A stretch of DNA of 64,000 nucleotides, from assembly GCF_009832865.1 (NCBI RefSeq), contig NZ_CP047130.1, positions 2,294,001-2,358,000 of the forward strand, given 5' to 3'. Position 1 is the stretch's first letter. Each line of letters begins with the position of its first letter. Both the position numbers and the translations under genes were made by a program. Positions 44,435-53,319 of the stretch are shown piece by piece. The stretch comes from Colwellia sp. 20A7. Its GTDB lineage: Bacteria; Pseudomonadota; Gammaproteobacteria; Enterobacterales; Alteromonadaceae. Below the pieces are notes generated by a model, which made no database searches, was not told where the DNA came from, and saw only the letters and a program-made list of their open reading frames with translations.

Positions 44435-44995
44435 TTATAGCTCTAGATTAATAAAATCATTATCAATACTTTCTTGGGTTAAACCGATGTATCTAAGCGT
44501 TACCCCAGTCGAGTTATGGCGCAGCATCTTCATTACTTTTGTTATGTCGTTACTTTGCTTGTACAGCATATAGCCCCTGGTTTTGCGTAAGGAATGCGTA
44601 CCTAGATTGATTTTCGTTTCTACGCCTACTTCAGCAAAAGCTTTAGCAATATATCGCCTAGAAAGCGGCATAGGAGCCTTGTTTAGTGACTGTTGATTTC
44701 GATGTGATTGAAAAAGGTATAAGTGCATTGGGTGCTCTTGCTTAATTTTCTCTACAATAGCTAATGCCTTTTTGTTTAGCTTGATGTTAGCAAGCTTCCC
44801 TGTTTTTGATTCTTTGACTAACAATCGGTCGTCGTGAATATCACTGAACTTAATGGAAAGTAAGTCGCTTATTCTAAGCGCAACGTTAATTCCAAAATGC
44901 CATACATGGCTTAACTGTTTAGAAAAGCGTATTTCGAGTAAGTGGCCTATCAGGTTAATTGTGTCTACGTTTTTAACTGCTTGTACTTCAGCCAT
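44435..44995 (-). CDS. Catalytic-domain-only tyrosine recombinase, copy 2
   Basis: This 186-residue protein aligns without visible gaps to copy 1. Active-site residues are complete: Arg in VALRISDLL, Lys in SKTGKLANIK, HSLRKTRG, His in MLRHNS and Tyr in TLRYIG. The two copies differ throughout, so the duplication is old or they arrived separately. AAAAAAGGAACAAGACT precedes the ATG. It is the last gene of module 2 except for the LRAT-like cargo. Confidence 0.82.
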   Translation of the reverse strand: MAEVQAVKNVDTINLIGHLLEIRFSKQLSHVWHFGINVALRISDLLSIKFSDIHDDRLLVKESKTGKLANIKLNKKALAIVEKIKQEHPMHLYLFQSHRNQQSLNKAPMPLSRRYIAKAFAEVGVETKINLGTHSLRKTRGYMLYKQSNDITKVMKMLRHNSTGVTLRYIGLTQESIDNDFINLEL

Positions 44996-45081
44996 AGTCT
45001 TGTTCCTTTTTTGTTGTGAGACGCGTTTTACGGTACTTCAAAGCCACCTAATTGCTAGAGACCTTGATACACATAGCTTCC

Positions 45082-45112
45082 CAAGTACCCGTTTTGTCTA
45101 ATTGGGTACTTG
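45082..45112 (-). promoter_or_regulatory. Hairpin in the leader of recombinase 2
   Basis: CAAGTACCC and GGGTACTTG are a perfect nine-base inverted repeat with a 13-base loop, in the 155-base spacer between DUF2787 copy 2 and recombinase 2. The corresponding spacer of module 1 keeps a degenerate version (CCCA...TGGG). It may be an attenuator, a recombinase binding site, or both. Confidence 0.5.
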
Positions 45113-45150
45113 AGTTATTTATGCCGTTAACGGTGTGTGGGTTGTTAGTT

Positions 45151-45573
45151 TTAATGCTCAAAACCTATTCTTGCGTTGTAAACATCCATATCGTGATATG
45201 CAATGAAGTTAGTCAGAAACAATTTGATCAACTTCTTAGCATACCGATCAGTTGACCAACCACTGTATAGGCTATAAGCGCGTTTACTTTCAAAGCACAC
45301 GTCAATATCTTTAGCTAATTCAGGATAAGGGCTGCCTTGATATGAAAAATCGGTTATATAGACAAACTCCCATTGGTCGTTATGTTTCTCTAATCGCATT
45401 TCAACCGGGTGATACCCGCCACGCTCAGCTGAATAACTTGGATCTCTAAAATTGAAGGTGAGGGCATAAGCGTTTAACTCTTGCTTTTCAACCTGAGCTA
45501 ATTCGTGATTAAGTAAGGAGTATAGTTTTGTAGGCACAGCAAAGCACTGCTGCTTATTAAAGTTCAGTTTCAT
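45151..45573 (-). CDS. DUF2787 family protein, copy 2
   Basis: This 140-residue protein is the paralogue of the one at 35076-35495: the core LTFNFRDPSYSAERGGYHPV is identical and FVYITDFSYQGSPYPELAKD corresponds closely. The strict conservation of this core compared with the variable ends suggests a maintained function, not yet known. AAAGAGTATTTAGTA precedes the ATG. Confidence 0.75.
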   Translation of the reverse strand: MKLNFNKQQCFAVPTKLYSLLNHELAQVEKQELNAYALTFNFRDPSYSAERGGYHPVEMRLEKHNDQWEFVYITDFSYQGSPYPELAKDIDVCFESKRAYSLYSGWSTDRYAKKLIKLFLTNFIAYHDMDVYNARIGFEH

Positions 45574-45648
45574 TACTAAATACTCTTTGGTTTTAAATGA
45601 GGGAAATTGTTTGGAAGTGAATTTGTATTACGATTATTGGGTAAGGGC

Positions 45649-46122
45649 TTATAACAAGCAGTGTTCCGCAAATGAATAACAGCTTTCACCCACAATAACG
45701 TGATCAAGTACACTAACGTCTATTAAGGCCAGTGCGTCTTGTAGTCGTTTTGTAATCTGTTTATCAGCAATAGACGGCTCTGCAATACCAGAAGGGTGGT
45801 TATGAGCGAATATTACCGCAGCTGCATTTTCGTTAAGCACCGCTTTTACTACTTCGCGTGGGTATACGCTGGCGGCATTAACGGTCCCGAAAAATAACTC
45901 CTGGTAATCTATCAGTTTGTGCTGGCTATCTAGCAACATTACCGCAAAAACTTCTCGCTCATAATTTCCTAATTTGAATCGTAGAAAGTCTCTGGTCGCT
46001 TGACTACTAGTAAACGCATCCTCACGAACATATTTGCATGCCAGTATTTCAGCTGCTTTTTCTAATATTTGATTTTCAGTCATTGGCTCATGTGTGACAT
46101 AAACCTTGTTTGAATTACGCAT
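45649..46122 (-). CDS. RadC-type JAB/MPN domain protein, copy 2
   Basis: This 157-residue JAB-domain protein has the motif FAHNHPSGIAEPSIADKQIT and the region YVREDAFTSSQATRDFLRFK, matching copy 1. I start at the ATG at 46122, preceded by AAAGGAGCTTTGATT; a TTG two codons upstream is less likely. The N-terminal HhH domain of housekeeping RadC is absent. It leads module 2. Confidence 0.82.
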   Translation of the reverse strand: MRNSNKVYVTHEPMTENQILEKAAEILACKYVREDAFTSSQATRDFLRFKLGNYEREVFAVMLLDSQHKLIDYQELFFGTVNAASVYPREVVKAVLNENAAAVIFAHNHPSGIAEPSIADKQITKRLQDALALIDVSVLDHVIVGESCYSFAEHCLL

Positions 46123-46678
46123 AATCAAAGCTCCTTTATTAACTTATGTGTATATGCATAAAAGTAATATAGGTTTTGAATTTTTTAGGATCGGCTTTGA
46201 TACTGCACTAGATAGGGTAAGTGTAAATTCAATGGCTGACGGTTCAGAGAAAGCTAGATATTGAATGTCTTACGAAGATTTTGGGAAATGATAAGACATT
46301 AAACCAGTCAGATAAGTATACTGCACAGAAAAGTATCTTGGGTGCCTTATCAATAAATTCTTCTACACTAGCTATAGCGATTGCGGAGATGGAGCGCTTG
46401 GGGTTGGCTGTGATGCAGGAGCATTTATGTGCCAGGGGAATAGATTTAGTTACTGTCGCGGTAAAATAGGTTAGCATCAAAAAACTGAAAAGCTCTCCAG
46501 TTCTCTATACAAAGACGTGATGTGCGATTTAAATAAACTGAAACCTATCAAGATTTTTAGTGGCATGTATTGGATGAATGAGAATGTTTGCGTAATAAGT
46601 GAATGGATATGGAACAAGGGATTGTTAACTCTTTTGTTAGTTAATACTGCAATTAAGTAATTAGTGAGGAAGTACAAT
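46123..46678. other. Intergenic region with a possible 62-codon remnant
   Basis: The promoter of module 2 should lie at the left edge. A plus-strand frame at 46281-46469 (LSINSSTLAIAIAEMERLGL and the following MQEHLCARGIDLV) continues upstream without a start to about 46200. It reads like a real helical protein C-terminus, but no ribosome-binding site is seen, so it may be a gene fragment. Confidence 0.4.
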
Positions 46679-47560
46679 ATGGTAAGTAGGCCTATTATTT
46701 TTGGTGACATTGACGGCATAAAAGAAGATGACTGGATTGCCAATAGAAAAGATATGATGCCAACTAGTTTTCACCGCAATCATGGTCAAGGCATTGATGG
46801 CAATGGAAGTGAGGGTACTAGTGCCATAGTTTTATCTGGCGGCTATGAAGATGATGAAGACTTTGGTGATGAAATTATTTATACCGGCGCAGGAGGAAAT
46901 GATCCTAAAACAGGCAATCAGATAGCTGACCAATCTTGGGAAAAGTCCGGTAACGCGGGTCTATTAGTGAGCATGGATCGCGGTTTACCAATAAGAGTAA
47001 TAAGAGGCCATCAGCATAAATCTGATTACTCACCATTAAAGGGGTATAACTATGCTGGCCTCTACAGTGTAGTTGATGCATGGGAAGAAGTAGGTAGGAG
47101 CGGCTTTAAGATATGTCGATTTAGACTAGAGTATTGTGGTCTAAATGGAATCAGAAGAACACCTGAACAAGTTGAGCTAGGCTACGAGAATAAAAAGGCA
47201 AATAGAAAGGCGGGTACAGTTTTACGAATTGTCCGGGATACCAAAATATCTCAAGATATTAAGAAGCTATACAAATTCGAATGCCAGGTTTGTGGTACAG
47301 CTTTGAAGACTAAAAAGGGGCTGTATGCTGAAGGAGCCCACATAAGAGCTCTAGGAAGGCCTCATAACGGCGATGACCGTAAAAATAACCTTTTATGTTT
47401 ATGCCCTAATCACCACGTGATGTATGATAAAGGCAGCTTTTCTATTGCAGATAACTTTGAGCTTATTGGTGACGAATCAGGCCAGTTATTTGTGCATGCA
47501 AAGCACAAAATAAATTTAGAAAATTTAACTTACCACAGGAAATGTCATGGCTACAATTAG
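46679..47560 (+). CDS. SRA(YDG)-HNH modification-dependent endonuclease
   Basis: This 293-residue protein has an N-terminal SRA/YDG domain (about residues 4-150): FGDIDGIKEDDW, FHRNHGQGIDG, AIVLSGGYEDDEDFGDEIIY and GYNYAGLYSV. The C-terminal HNH domain (about 205-265) has CQVCG and LLCLCPNHHVMYDKG. SRA domains flip and recognise methyl- or hydroxymethyl-cytosine; SRA-HNH enzymes are type IV modification-dependent nucleases. The ATG at 46679 follows GAGGAAGTACAAT. It stands at the left of the defence cluster. Confidence 0.9.
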   Translation: MVSRPIIFGDIDGIKEDDWIANRKDMMPTSFHRNHGQGIDGNGSEGTSAIVLSGGYEDDEDFGDEIIYTGAGGNDPKTGNQIADQSWEKSGNAGLLVSMDRGLPIRVIRGHQHKSDYSPLKGYNYAGLYSVVDAWEEVGRSGFKICRFRLEYCGLNGIRRTPEQVELGYENKKANRKAGTVLRIVRDTKISQDIKKLYKFECQVCGTALKTKKGLYAEGAHIRALGRPHNGDDRKNNLLCLCPNHHVMYDKGSFSIADNFELIGDESGQLFVHAKHKINLENLTYHRKCHGYN

Positions 47561-47980
47561 GTGGATTTGTGGAGTGATTTTTAATGAATAACCATGATAC
47601 GAGATGCCATTGATATAAATAAAGGTCCTTGGTCATCACTTGTTTAGAGCAATCAACAAAGATAACAGATGATGATGTGATTACCTTTATCAATAGTTAG
47701 TTTAAGAACATAGCTATCATCGATAGTATTGCATAGTTGGTGCAAACATTAATATAAAAGCTGTTAGCAGATCTACGGTTATATTCGATGATGTAACAGC
47801 CTCTAAATAATTGATACCATCACCTTTATCATGGTAGCTACCATCAAAGTGATTCTTCCATGCTGTAATAATAAGTGTTGGCTTAGCATTGCCTAAACTG
47901 CTAACTTATTACTCTCAAAAATATTAATTCGTTATTAGTGTTATATATACAAGGAAGACTATGAAGGTGGGAACTCTAAA
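47561..47980. other. Intergenic region before the SIR2-HerA operon
   Basis: This 420-base stretch has no intact gene. A short frame around 47640-47697 reads LEQSTKITDDDVITFINS then stop and may be a gene remnant. The promoter of the SIR2-HerA operon should lie in the last 150 bases. Confidence 0.4.
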
Positions 47981-49402
47981 ATGGACAAAGTAAAGGATGT
48001 ACCTAAATTGAGTCAATATTTAAAACTTGGAGATGACCAGTCTCCAGTGCAATTGGATACGCATGGTGACAATGGTAATTTTAAAGTTGTAGGTCACTGT
48101 GATTGGGCAAAAGCAGAAGATGAAATTACTCCTGACTTCCTGCGTTCAAGAATAGAGCCATGGCTAACTGCACTCTTTCAATCTGAACACCTTAATCTAC
48201 TCGTGGGTGCAGGCCTAAGTTCAGCTGTTCAACAATCTGCGACAGGTAAGCCTCCGTTAGGTATGGGATGGATAAAGGACCTAAAGGTTTGTAAGTTAGA
48301 AATAGATGCTTATGTAAACAAAACAGCTGAAGCTGCGGGAAGAGAAGGTGGTAATATTGAAGATCAGATTAGATCTATCAATGAATTAATTAAAGGAATA
48401 GAGATTCTTACAGTTTTAAATCCAGCTCCCATAGCTCCACCTCCTTTACCAAGTCCCCCATATAGAAATTTTCCAACAGAATTAACTAAGCTAAAAGAAG
48501 AGCTCTCTCGTTGTCTAAAGTCGTTTGCTGATTCAGTTAGCGATGGCGAAAAATCAATCAGGGATTCGGTTCCTGAAGACAAGATAGCTACATTTAATTA
48601 TTTAGTTAATTTTTTGATGAGCTTTTCAAGTAGGACAGCGACGCGTGATAGATTGCATATATTCACAACTAATTATGATCGAATAATAGAAACAGGGGCG
48701 GAAATCGCTGGTCTTAGATTAGTTGACCGCTTTGTAGGTAGTATCGCGCCAGTTTTTCGTTCGTCACGTTTGGAGGTGGATTATCATTACAATCCTCCAG
48801 GTATACGTGGTGAGCCAAGATATTTAGAAGGTGTAGCACGCTTTACTAAACTACATGGTTCATTGGACTGGTATGCTAACGAGGGTACTATTAGACGTTT
48901 TGGCCTGCCTTTTGGAGCTGCTTCTGTAGAGCCATTTTTACAAGTTGAAGGAGCTGGTACAGCGGACTATCAACAATTAATGATTTATCCAAACTCAGTT
49001 AAAGATCGTGAAACGTCTGAGTACCCCTATGTTGAGTTATTTAGAGACTTAGCGTCAGCGACATGTCGCCCGAATAGTACCCTAGTAACCTATGGATATA
49101 GTTTTGGTGATGAACATATAAATCGAGTTCTCATAGATATGCTAACAATACCCTCAACGCATATCGTGATAATTGCCTATGGTGATCCACTTGGTAGAAT
49201 TATGAGTTTTATAAAAGATAGTGGTCGCCAGGCTCAAATATCCTTAATGCTTGGTGATCATTTTGGTGACCTTAAAACATTAGTAGATTACTACCTTCCT
49301 AAGGCAGCAATAGATCGTACATCAATTCGTATGGCTGAACTTTTGAAATCAAGAGGCTTATACCCAACCGCTCTTCAAGGAAAACCTGGTGGTGAAGAAT
49401 GA
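47981..49402 (+). CDS. SIR2-domain defence NADase (SIR2-HerA system)
   Basis: This 473-residue protein has a SIR2-like domain from about residue 65: LLVGAGLS (76-80) for NAD binding, TTNYDRIIE with the conserved Asn231 and Asp233, and TKLHGSLDW with catalytic His292. The C-terminal half ends the Rossmann fold with TYGYSFGDEHINRVL. In SIR2-HerA (Nezha) defence, the SIR2 protein hydrolyses NAD when phage infection is sensed and forms a large complex with HerA. Its stop overlaps the herA-like start by four bases (ATGA). Confidence 0.88.
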   Translation: MDKVKDVPKLSQYLKLGDDQSPVQLDTHGDNGNFKVVGHCDWAKAEDEITPDFLRSRIEPWLTALFQSEHLNLLVGAGLSSAVQQSATGKPPLGMGWIKDLKVCKLEIDAYVNKTAEAAGREGGNIEDQIRSINELIKGIEILTVLNPAPIAPPPLPSPPYRNFPTELTKLKEELSRCLKSFADSVSDGEKSIRDSVPEDKIATFNYLVNFLMSFSSRTATRDRLHIFTTNYDRIIETGAEIAGLRLVDRFVGSIAPVFRSSRLEVDYHYNPPGIRGEPRYLEGVARFTKLHGSLDWYANEGTIRRFGLPFGAASVEPFLQVEGAGTADYQQLMIYPNSVKDRETSEYPYVELFRDLASATCRPNSTLVTYGYSFGDEHINRVLIDMLTIPSTHIVIIAYGDPLGRIMSFIKDSGRQAQISLMLGDHFGDLKTLVDYYLPKAAIDRTSIRMAELLKSRGLYPTALQGKPGGEE

Positions 49403-51468
49403 GTTCGCTACCCATTGAGCAAGGAGAACAGCTAAGAGTTGGTACCGTAGATTTTGTTTCACCGAGTGAGATTAGGGCGGTACTTGATATTGATTCGCCA
49501 GATTCTGTTGCCTTAAATGCAGGAACACCAAGAAACTTTCCTCGGGTAAATAGCTATGTTTTAGTCTCTTGCGATAATGGTTATTTGGTTGGGCAAATAG
49601 AGTGGCTTGCCGTTGAGCGTTCGCCATACCCTAAGCAAAGAGATATTCAAGACTTTGGTTTAGTGAACTTACCCTTTCCACAGAAAAAAGTTAGCTTAAA
49701 TCCGGTCGGCACTCTTAAGAGAACTTCAGTTAGAGGCATTGATTCATTTAAATTTCAAAGGGGTACTGAATCATTTCCTTCCATTGGTTCTGCTATTTTA
49801 CTTCCGACTGATTTACAACTCAGATCGATTGTTGAGTCTGGTAACAATCGACGAGTTATCATCGGGCAAAGCCCGCTTGCTAATAATGCCAATGTCGCCG
49901 TAGATCCTGATCGATTATTTGGTCGTCATTTAGCTGTACTTGGGAATACTGGTAGTGGCAAATCATGCTCAGTTGCTGGACTCATTCAATGGTCATTAGA
50001 AGCGGCTATAAAAGCAGAAAAAAGACCAAATGCAAGATTCATCGTTTTAGACCCAAATGGTGAATACACTCGTGCTTTAGGGCCATCCACCAAATTCAAA
50101 GGACGAGTTTTTAAAGTAGAAGCTGGAGATGATGAACATCAACTTCAAGTACCATCTTGGTTTTGGAATAGTTCAGAGTGGGCATCATTTACACAAGCAA
50201 GTGCCAAAGTTCAATTGCCATTATTAAAACGCTCGTTGAGAGCTATGCGTAACGAAGAATTTGAACTTAATCCAAATTTGGATATTGAGGTTAAAAAGTT
50301 TCTAAGTACCATAATTTTTTCTTTAAAAAGTGATAAATCAAAAGGCTCTGCTTGGGCAAGTTTCCCTGGTCCTAAAAATCTATTTGAGAAAATAGTTTCA
50401 TGGGGACAAAGTGTCTGTACTTACAAAGGTAAGTTAGAAGCTGGAGATACCAGGTTGGACTCCTTAGAAAATAACCTTAGTAGTTATATTAATAACCGTC
50501 AGGGTAATTACCCTAATTATAATGGTTCAGTTGAAGAGGTTGATGAGATAATTGTCAATATGCTAGAAGCGTTTCTCTTATTTGGTGGGATGGAAGCAGA
50601 GCTTTATCCTAAAGGTGAAGATATACCCTTGCCTTTTGATGGGGGAAACTTAGTTGCTTATTTAGAGGCGCTAGCTCAAGAAACTGGTACTGAGCAATAT
50701 GTTGAATATTTAGTGGCTCGTATTCGTACAATGCTTTCTGATACAAGAATGAAGCCTATTACTAATGACTCTGAACAACGAGTTGATTTAGCTGAATGGT
50801 TAGAAAGTTATATCGGTAAAGATAGCGTTGAAGAGGAAAGTAGTAATATTTCAATAATAGATCTTTCCCTTGTACCAAATGAAATCACCCATCTTGTTAC
50901 TGCCGTTATTTCAAGGATTATATTTGAATCATTGCAACGTTATAGAAGACTAAATAATAAATCTCTACCAACAGTTCTTGTAGCTGAAGAAGCACATACA
51001 TTTATTAAGCGTTATCGTGATGAATCAGAAAATCAGGATGTTGCCGCAGTTTGTTGTCAAGTGTTTGAGAAGATAGCTAGAGAAGGAAGGAAATTTGGAC
51101 TTGGTATGGTGATTTCATCCCAGCGACCATCTGAGTTGTCACCTACAGTTTTATCTCAATGTAATACTTTTCTTCTGCATCGAATAAGTAACGACAGAGA
51201 TCAAGAACAAGTACATAAAATGGTACCTGATAATTTGAGGGGATTACTCCGTGAGCTACCCTCATTACCATCCCAGCATGCAATACTTATGGGCTGGGCA
51301 TCTGAACTCCCTGTTCTGGTTAAAATGAAAAGTTTAACGAAAGATCAGCAACCACACTCAGATGACCCTGACTTCTGGGATGTATGGACAAGAAAAGATG
51401 CAGATGGGAATTTAGTTGAACGCAACGCTGATTGGAATGAAGTAGTTAAGGAGTGGCAGCAGAGCTAA
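49399..51468 (+). CDS. HerA-like ATPase (SIR2-HerA system)
   Basis: This 689-residue FtsK/HerA-family ATPase has an N-terminal HAS-barrel-like region (about 1-160), Walker A GNTGSGKS at about 182-189, a VLDPNGEYTRAL strand, Walker B VLVAEEAHTF at about 525-535, and a C-terminal RKFGLGMVISSQRPSELSPT segment typical of HerA (DUF87). HerA hexamers translocate on or clear DNA; with SIR2 they form an anti-phage complex. It is translationally coupled to the SIR2 gene. No NurA-type nuclease gene follows, which fits the SIR2 pairing. Confidence 0.9.
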   Translation: MSSLPIEQGEQLRVGTVDFVSPSEIRAVLDIDSPDSVALNAGTPRNFPRVNSYVLVSCDNGYLVGQIEWLAVERSPYPKQRDIQDFGLVNLPFPQKKVSLNPVGTLKRTSVRGIDSFKFQRGTESFPSIGSAILLPTDLQLRSIVESGNNRRVIIGQSPLANNANVAVDPDRLFGRHLAVLGNTGSGKSCSVAGLIQWSLEAAIKAEKRPNARFIVLDPNGEYTRALGPSTKFKGRVFKVEAGDDEHQLQVPSWFWNSSEWASFTQASAKVQLPLLKRSLRAMRNEEFELNPNLDIEVKKFLSTIIFSLKSDKSKGSAWASFPGPKNLFEKIVSWGQSVCTYKGKLEAGDTRLDSLENNLSSYINNRQGNYPNYNGSVEEVDEIIVNMLEAFLLFGGMEAELYPKGEDIPLPFDGGNLVAYLEALAQETGTEQYVEYLVARIRTMLSDTRMKPITNDSEQRVDLAEWLESYIGKDSVEEESSNISIIDLSLVPNEITHLVTAVISRIIFESLQRYRRLNNKSLPTVLVAEEAHTFIKRYRDESENQDVAAVCCQVFEKIAREGRKFGLGMVISSQRPSELSPTVLSQCNTFLLHRISNDRDQEQVHKMVPDNLRGLLRELPSLPSQHAILMGWASELPVLVKMKSLTKDQQPHSDDPDFWDVWTRKDADGNLVERNADWNEVVKEWQQS

Positions 51469-51538
51469 TAAGCCACTACATTCGAGTCTTGATCACTTTG
51501 ATGTCAAAACTCCCTAGAGGAGCGTTATTGATACTAAG

Positions 51539-52795
51539 TTAACAACTGATTTTAGGTATATCTCGCCAGCGACTCGTATATTGAGGTGAGAGAAGACTTC
51601 TTCTCATTTGCCATTTCTCAGCTCGTCCTTCGCTAGCTAATGTCACAGCTCCTTGACCATATCGTTGATTGATTTTATCAAAACAATTCATGATCAATGG
51701 ACTTGGTTGTGATGGGGTGAAAAAATCAGGTTGTTGGTATTGCTGACTTTCAAGACTGATAGCACCAACTCCACAACGATAGAAGTAAACCCCTATTTGA
51801 AATATATCCTGTAAGACAATGCTGATAGCAGAAGCTATTTGACTACTACTATCCGTTGCTACAGGAAACTCATATACAATTGATTTTTTATAATACTGGT
51901 TCTCATGTGGGGAGCTTGAAGCGAAAATCATTAAGCGCTTAACCAATGAATGTTGCTGGCGTAACTTCCTACCAACAATAGACCCGTGTGTAACTAACGC
52001 AAACATTAGAGCCTGGTGATCAGTAATCCGTTGTCCGAAGCTACGTGTTGAAAAGATTTCTTGTTTAGGGGCTCTGACTTCATCCCAGGATAAACAAGTT
52101 ATACCGTTAAGTTCATTAACCGTTCGTTCAACGACAACACTAAATTGTCTACGCATCTCTTTAGCTGATTGTTGCATTAACTGATCAGCGGTATTGATAC
52201 CAAGTAAGTTGAGTTTCTTACCTAATCGATTTCCAATTCCCCATACGTCAGTGACACTCATGCGCTTTAGTATCGGTCTGCTGGTTTGATTACTATCAAT
52301 AACAGCGACACCATTAAAGCCAGTTAGCTTCTTTGCTGCATGATTAGCTGCTTTAGCTAGGGTAGGGGTTGTACCAAAGCCTACGCCTACCGGTAGCCGT
52401 GTTTCCTTCCAAATAGCCTTGCGGATTTCATGTCCGTATTTATGCCAGTCACCGATCAAATTACCGTAATTTTTAAACTCTAAGAAAGATTCGTCGATAG
52501 AGTAGATGTACTGGTTATCACAGTACCGAGCGATAACATTCATCATGCGTTCGCTTAAGTCGGCATATAACTCGTAATTAGATGACCGTACAACGACACC
52601 ATGCTTTTCTAGAAAGTATTTAATTTGAAAGTAGGGTTTGAACTTAGGTATACCCAAACGTCTTGCTATAGGGCATACAGCGCATATACAGCCATCATTG
52701 TTGGTTAGTACAACGACTGGCTTATTACGTATGCTTGGATCGAATACTTTCTCTGCGCTGGCGTAAAAAGAAACGGCATCTACTAAAGCGTACAT
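51539..52795 (-). CDS. umuC: DNA polymerase V catalytic subunit UmuC
   Basis: This 418-residue Y-family polymerase has the catalytic Asp in LVDAVSFYASAEK (residue 7) and the IDESFLEF motif with the DE pair near residue 101. The helix-hairpin-helix region (VTDVWGIGNRLGKKL) and the C-terminal little-finger region are present. The length is close to E. coli UmuC (422). It overlaps umuD by 13 bases and is expressed with it from an SOS promoter. It permits translesion synthesis and may raise mutation rates during phage or DNA stress. Confidence 0.94.
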   Translation of the reverse strand: MYALVDAVSFYASAEKVFDPSIRNKPVVVLTNNDGCICAVCPIARRLGIPKFKPYFQIKYFLEKHGVVVRSSNYELYADLSERMMNVIARYCDNQYIYSIDESFLEFKNYGNLIGDWHKYGHEIRKAIWKETRLPVGVGFGTTPTLAKAANHAAKKLTGFNGVAVIDSNQTSRPILKRMSVTDVWGIGNRLGKKLNLLGINTADQLMQQSAKEMRRQFSVVVERTVNELNGITCLSWDEVRAPKQEIFSTRSFGQRITDHQALMFALVTHGSIVGRKLRQQHSLVKRLMIFASSSPHENQYYKKSIVYEFPVATDSSSQIASAISIVLQDIFQIGVYFYRCGVGAISLESQQYQQPDFFTPSQPSPLIMNCFDKINQRYGQGAVTLASEGRAEKWQMRRSLLSPQYTSRWRDIPKISC

Positions 52796-53196
52796 AGTAA
52801 AATTTCAGGTGACTTCTGATGTAATCTAATCGAACGGGTGACTACACCTTCCAATTGGAATTCGTCTTCAGGTTTAATATGAACAGGCGGGTGCTTACTT
52901 GAAGCAGATAGCAGTAATGCATGTGTTTTATCTATCAGCTTGCATACAAAGCAACCGTTATAGTTGGCGACAATAATGTCGCCATTCTTTGCCGTCAACG
53001 AACGATCTACAATTAACAAATCACCATTAAAAATGCCAACACCCTGCATAGAGTCACCATTAGCTTGACCTATAAAGGTAGCATTAGGGTGTTTGATCAA
53101 TAACTGATCTAGTGATAAGCCTAGCTCTTTGTACTCAGCTGCTGGCGATTCAAAGCCACTGATACCAGCTTCTGCAAATATTGGGATAACTTTCAT
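52783..53196 (-). CDS. umuD: UmuD-like self-cleaving regulator
   Basis: This 137-residue S24 peptidase-like protein has the cleavage site Ala10-Gly11 (FAEAGISG), nucleophile Ser49 in NGDSMQG and general base Lys86 in FVCKL, 37 residues apart as in UmuD. RecA-stimulated cleavage yields UmuD', which joins UmuC. The length matches the family. The stop overlaps umuC. A perfect LexA box lies just upstream. Confidence 0.92.
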   Translation of the reverse strand: MKVIPIFAEAGISGFESPAAEYKELGLSLDQLLIKHPNATFIGQANGDSMQGVGIFNGDLLIVDRSLTAKNGDIIVANYNGCFVCKLIDKTHALLLSASSKHPPVHIKPEDEFQLEGVVTRSIRLHQKSPEILLCTL

Positions 53197-53202
53197 AAAA
53201 CA

Positions 53203-53230
53203 CCTATACTGTAATTTTATACAGTATAGG
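53203..53230 (-). promoter_or_regulatory. LexA (SOS) box upstream of umuD
   Basis: An 11-base perfect inverted repeat CCTATACTGTA / TACAGTATAGG encloses the LexA consensus CTGT-N8-ACAG at 53209-53224. It lies seven bases upstream of the umuD start, so LexA would block both transcription and the start region until SOS induction. Confidence 0.92.
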
Positions 53231-53319
53231 TTGAGTTATCAGAAATTGATAGTTAAATAAAGGTAATGTTCGGGTTGCCAAGTTAATACGAATGAGACTT
53301 GATAGTATTAGGTGGGCAT

